Notes under the pieces: generated by a model
Told to the model about the DNA's origin: nothing
Seen by the model: the letters and a program-made list of their open reading frames with translations, nothing else
The model's database searches: none
Made by a program: the position numbers and the translations under genes
NCBI GenBank assembly: GCA_020438795.1
Contig: JAGQTY010000003.1
Coordinates: forward strand, 39,913-103,912
DNA length: 64,000 nt
Direction of reading: 5' to 3'
Source: Actinomycetota bacterium
GTDB lineage: Bacteria > Actinomycetota > Actinomycetes > S36-B12 > GCA-2699445
Shown: positions 60,664 through 64,000 of the stretch, one piece after another
Position numbering within the stretch: the first letter of the stretch is position 1
Layout of the letters: each line of letters starts with the position of its first letter

Positions 60664-60736
60664 GCCCCAGTCTCACATCAGGACGCTCACCACCGCGGCA
60701 TTGACATGGCCGGTCCCCAAATCCCGGCCGATGCGC

Positions 60737-61669
60737 TCAGGCCGCGACGGACTCGGCCAGGACCAGCGCTCCGGTCACCCCGGCATCCGCGCCCAGCGCC
60801 GCAGGGACCACGTAGTCCCGTGCACCGGAGGTGATGACCTCGGCGTCGACGTATCCGTCCAGGGAGGCCACCAGCGCCGCACGCACCAGGGGCAGCAGGC
60901 CCGGGGCCATACCCACGCCGCCACCGATGATCACTCGTTGGGGCGAGACGACGCAGACGAGCTGGTGCAGACCGGCGCCCAGATATGAGGCCTCGAGCTG
61001 CCAGCCAGAATGTTCGGGTGGCAGCTCCTGTGCAGGTACGCCCCAGCGTGCGGCCATCGCCGGGCCGCAGGCCAGACCCTCCAGACAGGATCGGTGAAAT
61101 GGACACACCGAGACGAAGCCATCCACCTCGGTCCGGCCGCGCGGCACGAGCACGTGCCCTGCCTCAGGATGGACCAGGCCATGCACGATGCGGTCCTCAC
61201 TGATGATGCCGGCCCCGATTCCGGTACCGACCGTGACGTAGGCGATCGAGGAGAGGCCCGCACCGGCTCCGAACCGGTGTTCACCGATCGCAGCGGCATT
61301 CACATCTGTGTCGAAGGCGATCGGGACATCACCCAACCCCCTGACAGTCAGGGCTGTGCGCAGAGTTCCCACGACATCAGTTCCGGCCCAGCCGGGCTTG
61401 GGGGTGGTCGTGACCCTCCCCCAGGTCGGCGAGTCCCGGTTCACCCCACACGGGCCGAAGGACGCGATTCCCAGCCCGGAAAGCCGTTCACCGGCCCCGG
61501 CATCGGCGAAGAAGGAGGCCACGCGATCGAGGTCGAGATCCGGGCGTTCGGTGGTGGGAACCTCCGTGCGGGCCACGATCCGGTCCGGCGCCGTACCGAG
61601 CGCGCAGACGATCTTGGTGCCTCCGGTCTCCACGCCACCGATCACGGGACCATACCCTTCCGCACACAT
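60737..61669 (-). CDS. ROK-family sugar kinase, fructokinase-like
   Basis: 310 residues from ATG 61669, or 302 from GTG 61645, which has GGAAGGG upstream. IGGVETGGTKIVCALG is the phosphate-1 motif. YVTVGTGIGAGII and VHPEAGHVLVPR are present, the latter with the metal-binding histidine. CPFHRSCLEGLACGPAMAARWG forms the ROK zinc site. This arrangement is close to Bacillus fructokinases (GGIEAGGTK, HPExGH). The product would phosphorylate fructose or a related hexose. Divergent from the IdeR-like gene. Confidence 0.88.
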   Translation of the reverse strand: MCAEGYGPVIGGVETGGTKIVCALGTAPDRIVARTEVPTTERPDLDLDRVASFFADAGAGERLSGLGIASFGPCGVNRDSPTWGRVTTTPKPGWAGTDVVGTLRTALTVRGLGDVPIAFDTDVNAAAIGEHRFGAGAGLSSIAYVTVGTGIGAGIISEDRIVHGLVHPEAGHVLVPRGRTEVDGFVSVCPFHRSCLEGLACGPAMAARWGVPAQELPPEHSGWQLEASYLGAGLHQLVCVVSPQRVIIGGGVGMAPGLLPLVRAALVASLDGYVDAEVITSGARDYVVPAALGADAGVTGALVLAESVAA

Positions 61670-61759
61670 CCTGCTGGAGCCACCACTCCAGTGGACCGCG
61701 ATGAGCCAGTGACCGCAACGGCGTCGCGGTTGCGCAGGAGTGTATCGCCCGCAGCTGAC

Positions 61760-61780
61760 TCGGTGGTCTTTCGCCACCGA
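61760..61780. promoter_or_regulatory. Perfect 7-bp inverted repeat before the IdeR-like gene
   Basis: TCGGTGG (61760-61766), loop TCTTTCG, CCACCGA (61774-61780). It lies about 40 bases before the TTG start of the DtxR-family gene and between divergent genes. It could be an operator or an mRNA hairpin. It does not resemble the IdeR/DtxR box. Another short palindrome, CTGGAG-N6-CTCCAG, begins near 61671. Confidence 0.4.
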
Positions 61781-61819
61781 ATGAACCACAATGGACAGTA
61801 CAGTCGCACAGGAGTCCAG

Positions 61820-62533
61820 TTGAACGATCTCATCGACACCACTGAGATGTACCTGCGCACGATCTTCGAACTCCAGGAAGAGGGCGTGCCCCCGCTGCGG
61901 GCCAGGATCGCCGAACGTCTGGAGCACAGCGGGCCCACCGTGTCCCAGACCGTCGCCCGCATGCAGCGCGATGGTCTGCTGCACATCCCCGACGGCCGTG
62001 AGATCGAGCTGACCGAGACCGGAAAGGCCGCCGCAGCTCGCGTGATGCGCAAGCACCGCCTGGCCGAATGCCTGCTCGTGGACGTGGTCGGCCTGCCCTG
62101 GGAGCAGGCGCATGCCGAGGCCTGCCGCTGGGAACATGTGATCAGCAACGATGTCGAGGTGCGGCTGCTGGACGTGCTGGATCATCCGACCACCTCGCCC
62201 TTCGGCAACCCGATCCCGGCTCTCACCGAGCTGGATCCCGCGGTGACGACCGACCCGGCACGGGCGGGTTCTGCCCTCTGGGAGGTCGCGACCGACGAGG
62301 TGCTGCTGGTCCGGGTCAGCGCCGTGGACGAGGCGGTCCAGAGCGATCCCTCGCTGATCACGGCCTTCCACCGGATCGGACTCTCCCCCGGTGGACTCGT
62401 CAAATGCCGGCGAAACGACGAGAATGTCCTTGTGGGCAGCGCCGGGGAGTATGCGGAAGTCCCGGAATCACTGGCGAAACACATCGTCGTGTCCCCCACC
62501 CGAGCGGAGGAAGCAAATGCAGATCGAGGATGA
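61820..62533 (+). CDS. ideR: Iron-dependent regulator, DtxR/IdeR family
   Basis: 237 residues from a TTG start behind GGAG. The winged HTH covers residues 5-65 (LRARIAERLEHSGPTVSQTVARM). Counting from this start, Met10, His79, Glu83, His98, Cys102, Glu105 and His106 fall at exactly the metal-ligand numbers of DtxR/IdeR (LAECLLVDV and HAEACRWEH), which supports both function and start. The C-terminal SH3-like domain is present. With Fe2+ it represses iron uptake and oxidative stress genes. Its 3' end overlaps the next gene. Confidence 0.95.
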   Translation: MNDLIDTTEMYLRTIFELQEEGVPPLRARIAERLEHSGPTVSQTVARMQRDGLLHIPDGREIELTETGKAAAARVMRKHRLAECLLVDVVGLPWEQAHAEACRWEHVISNDVEVRLLDVLDHPTTSPFGNPIPALTELDPAVTTDPARAGSALWEVATDEVLLVRVSAVDEAVQSDPSLITAFHRIGLSPGGLVKCRRNDENVLVGSAGEYAEVPESLAKHIVVSPTRAEEANADRG

Positions 62534-62786
62534 TTGTCGCGATGAGGTGACGCGGCGGCTGCGACGGGTCCAGGGCCAGGTGGCCGGAGTCATCGCCATG
62601 ATCGAGGACGGCCGTGAGTGCGCCGACGTGATCACCCAGCTCTCGGCAGCCAGCAAGGCGCTGGACCGGGCCGGGCTGAAGATCGTCAGCGACGGTATCC
62701 GTCAGTGCGCACGAGCCGACCAGACCGGCCAGGAGCCGCCGATGTCGGTTGAACAGCTCGAGAAGCTCTTCCTGAGCTTGGCGTAG
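62517..62786 (+). CDS. CsoR-family repressor lacking the metal-ligand histidine (CstR-like)
   Basis: 89 residues, a helical bundle with VTRRLRRVQGQVAGVIAMIEDGREC. Cys35 and Cys64 are 29 residues apart, as Cys36/Cys65 of CsoR or Cys31/Cys60 of CstR. The copper-ligand histidine four residues before the second cysteine is glycine (SDGIRQC). Loss of the histidine with both cysteines kept is characteristic of CstR, which senses persulfides rather than copper. The start overlaps the IdeR gene by 17 bases, with GCGGAGGAAGCAA upstream. The regulon is unknown; sqr in this window is one candidate. Confidence 0.85.
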   Translation: MQIEDDCRDEVTRRLRRVQGQVAGVIAMIEDGRECADVITQLSAASKALDRAGLKIVSDGIRQCARADQTGQEPPMSVEQLEKLFLSLA

Positions 62787-62812
62787 TCGACGGCACCGGC
62801 GAGAATACCGAC

Positions 62813-63592
62813 ATGAGCGCGATCGTACAACGACCACGGGAACAGTCTCCCGATCCCATCTGTGGCGCGGCAGTGGACCTGGCGCTCGCCGCGGTCCAGC
62901 AGGAGGCGGGCCCGGATGCTGTCGGCGATCTGATCGCGACCACGGGGGATGAGCAGCGCACGGCCACGCATTCGTTCGCATGCCACCTCGCGGGCTACCA
63001 CGGCTGGCAATGGCAGGTCATCCTCACACGAGGGCCACGCTCGCGGCGGGTGACGATCAACGACGTGAGCCTCGTGCCGGGCGACGAGGCACTGCTGGCC
63101 CCGGCATGGCTCCCGTGGACCGATCGGCTGGAGCCGGGCGATATGTCCCCCGGGACCGTTGTGGACACCCCCGCCGACGATCCTCGGCTGTCTCCCGGGA
63201 TCAGCGGGGCCGACGAGCTCGCCGGCGAATTGGACCCGGGCCCGCTGCACCCGGTCAACTGGGAACCGGGTCTGGGTCGTCGCCGTGTGCCGAGTGCCTA
63301 CGGGCGGGAGCGGGCAGCGCGTCGCTGGCGGCAGGGCCCCGGGGGTCCACGGAATCAGACCACGCGGGCGGCCCCGGGACACTGCGGAGAGTGCGGCTGG
63401 CTGCTGACGATCGGCGGTCCGATGGGTCAGGAATTCGGCATCTGCAGCAACCAGCTCGCAGAGACGGACGGCCGTGTCGTGACGTTCGACCACGGCTGCG
63501 GTGGCTTCAGCGAAGCGACGTCTCCGTCGAGCACCTCGCGTGTGGAGACGATCCTGGACGAGGTCAGCGTCGACGACTGGACTCAGGACTGA
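62813..63592 (+). CDS. DUF3027 protein
   Basis: 259 residues. HLAGYHGWQWQVILTRGPRSRRVTINDVSLVPGDEALLAPAW is the conserved N-terminal part. The C-terminus has GHCGECGWLLTIGGPMGQEFGICSNQLAETDGRVVTFDHGCGGFSE, a likely zinc site with CxxC. It matches the actinobacterial DUF3027 family, whose function I do not know; cysteine spacing suggests metal or nucleic acid binding. It follows the CsoR-like gene on the same strand. Confidence 0.85.
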   Translation: MSAIVQRPREQSPDPICGAAVDLALAAVQQEAGPDAVGDLIATTGDEQRTATHSFACHLAGYHGWQWQVILTRGPRSRRVTINDVSLVPGDEALLAPAWLPWTDRLEPGDMSPGTVVDTPADDPRLSPGISGADELAGELDPGPLHPVNWEPGLGRRRVPSAYGRERAARRWRQGPGGPRNQTTRAAPGHCGECGWLLTIGGPMGQEFGICSNQLAETDGRVVTFDHGCGGFSEATSPSSTSRVETILDEVSVDDWTQD

Positions 63593-63687
63593 CGCGGCGG
63601 GTGGTCCCCCTACCGGAGGCGGCACCGCATTAGACTGTTGACCCGGAACGCCCGTCATTGACAGAGTCACAGTCGAAGAGGTCCCAG

Positions 63688-64000
63688 ATGCCACTCCCGT
63701 TCATCGCCACAGGCCTGCCGAGGGCGATGGCAGTCACCGCAGTCGCGGCTGCCGCACTCACAGTCACTGGCTGCGAGCGTCCGGCACCCTCGGTCACCGT
63801 GTTCACGGGAGACACATCGATGCGGGCGGAGGCCGCCTGCTGGGCGGCAGAGGCCGACGGCGTACAGACGGAGGAATGCGCCGCGGACATCCTCACAACT
63901 GAGGGGAACCTCGGCGATCGAATCCTGTTTGCAAACTCCGATGACACGGTCGGCATCTCGGTGGACCCGGACGTGGCCGAGGCTGGCTGGATCGTGCGAG
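63688..64000 (+). CDS. Lipoprotein, N-terminal part (runs off the window)
   Basis: 104 codons are visible from ATG 63688 to the window end. A signal peptide with lipobox ending TVTGC (about residue 30) is followed by a mature start ERPAPSVTVFTGDTSMRAEAACW and acidic, cysteine-containing segments. It could be a DUF2771-type lipoprotein, which can lie near DUF3027 genes in Actinobacteria, but that rests on context. The rest cannot be read. Confidence 0.6.
   Translation, partial: MPLPFIATGLPRAMAVTAVAAAALTVTGCERPAPSVTVFTGDTSMRAEAACWAAEADGVQTEECAADILTTEGNLGDRILFANSDDTVGISVDPDVAEAGWIVR

Noticed and set aside
61670..61819. IdeR/DtxR iron box upstream of the IdeR-like gene
   Set aside because: No TTAGGTTAGGCTAACCTAA-like sequence; the palindrome at 61760 has a different composition.
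60737..62371. A 544-codon minus-strand frame extending the ROK kinase over the IdeR-like gene
   Set aside because: The extension is antisense to a gene with exact DtxR metal-ligand numbering; the kinase motif starts at about 61645.

Overview
The window is high-G+C bacterial DNA from the class Actinomycetes (Actinomycetota). Lineage markers include WhiB1, SigR with its zinc anti-sigma factor RsrA, the two-domain oxoglutarate enzyme Kgd followed by a DUF6104 protein, ribosomal protein bL37, DUF3027 and DUF2530 proteins, a DtxR/IdeR iron regulator, nickel superoxide dismutase with its maturation protease, and a wax-ester-synthase/DGAT acyltransferase. Two type IVa pilus ATPases (PilT, PilB) and a sulfide:quinone oxidoreductase suggest an environmental organism. 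I cannot name a genus. About ten genes have a -10-like TAnnnT box 5-7 bases before the start codon and mostly no Shine-Dalgarno site, so leaderless translation looks common.

Layout. 1-9.3 kb: end of an RNA ligase-like phosphodiesterase, a cupin and an aldose epimerase, an HD hydrolase, a thioredoxin/CcdA pair, a SLAC1-type transporter, a WS/DGAT and an L,D-transpeptidase. 9.5-14.1 kb: a sulfate-assimilation and siroheme operon (sulfite reductase, cysH, cysG, sirB), preceded by an apparently leaderless 20-residue, cysteine-containing leader peptide. 14.1-25.7 kb: ABC exporter, kgd, phosphate transporter with its DUF47 partner, oxidoreductase, malic enzyme and a solute-binding lipoprotein. 25.7-29.8 kb: stress block with sodX/sodN, an anti-sigma/SigF pair directly behind sodN, a hydrolase, and sigR-rsrA behind a near-perfect SigR promoter. 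29.8-39.9 kb: bL37, pilT, cation/proton antiporter, thiamine-diphosphate enzyme, nagB divergent from a SIS-domain isomerase/deaminase, whiB1 and a diacylglycerol kinase-like gene.

40-44.4 kb is the most accessory-looking part: a large unrecognised secreted protein, two related small gene fragments in opposite orientation with an inverted repeat between them, an SDR, a SRAP protein and an unknown gene behind a triple PHO-box-like repeat. 44.4-54.5 kb: CitE/malyl-CoA lyase family, MgtE-N/CBS protein, DUF1003, pilB, mrp, two unknown membrane-associated proteins, sqr behind a nested palindrome, DUF2530 and a DECR-like SDR. 54.5-64 kb: alpha/beta hydrolase, serC, citrate synthase, pdxH, an orphan ParA with a small basic partner, a ROK kinase, an IdeR-like regulator overlapping a CsoR-family repressor that lacks the metal-ligand histidine, DUF3027, and the start of a lipoprotein.

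No CRISPR array, insertion sequence, prophage, rRNA or tRNA was recognised. The best leads are regulatory: the cysteine leader, the SigR promoter with a possible long SigR isoform, the sqr palindrome and the CstR-like repressor. Next are the ParA pair and the secreted protein with its neighbouring inverted fragments.
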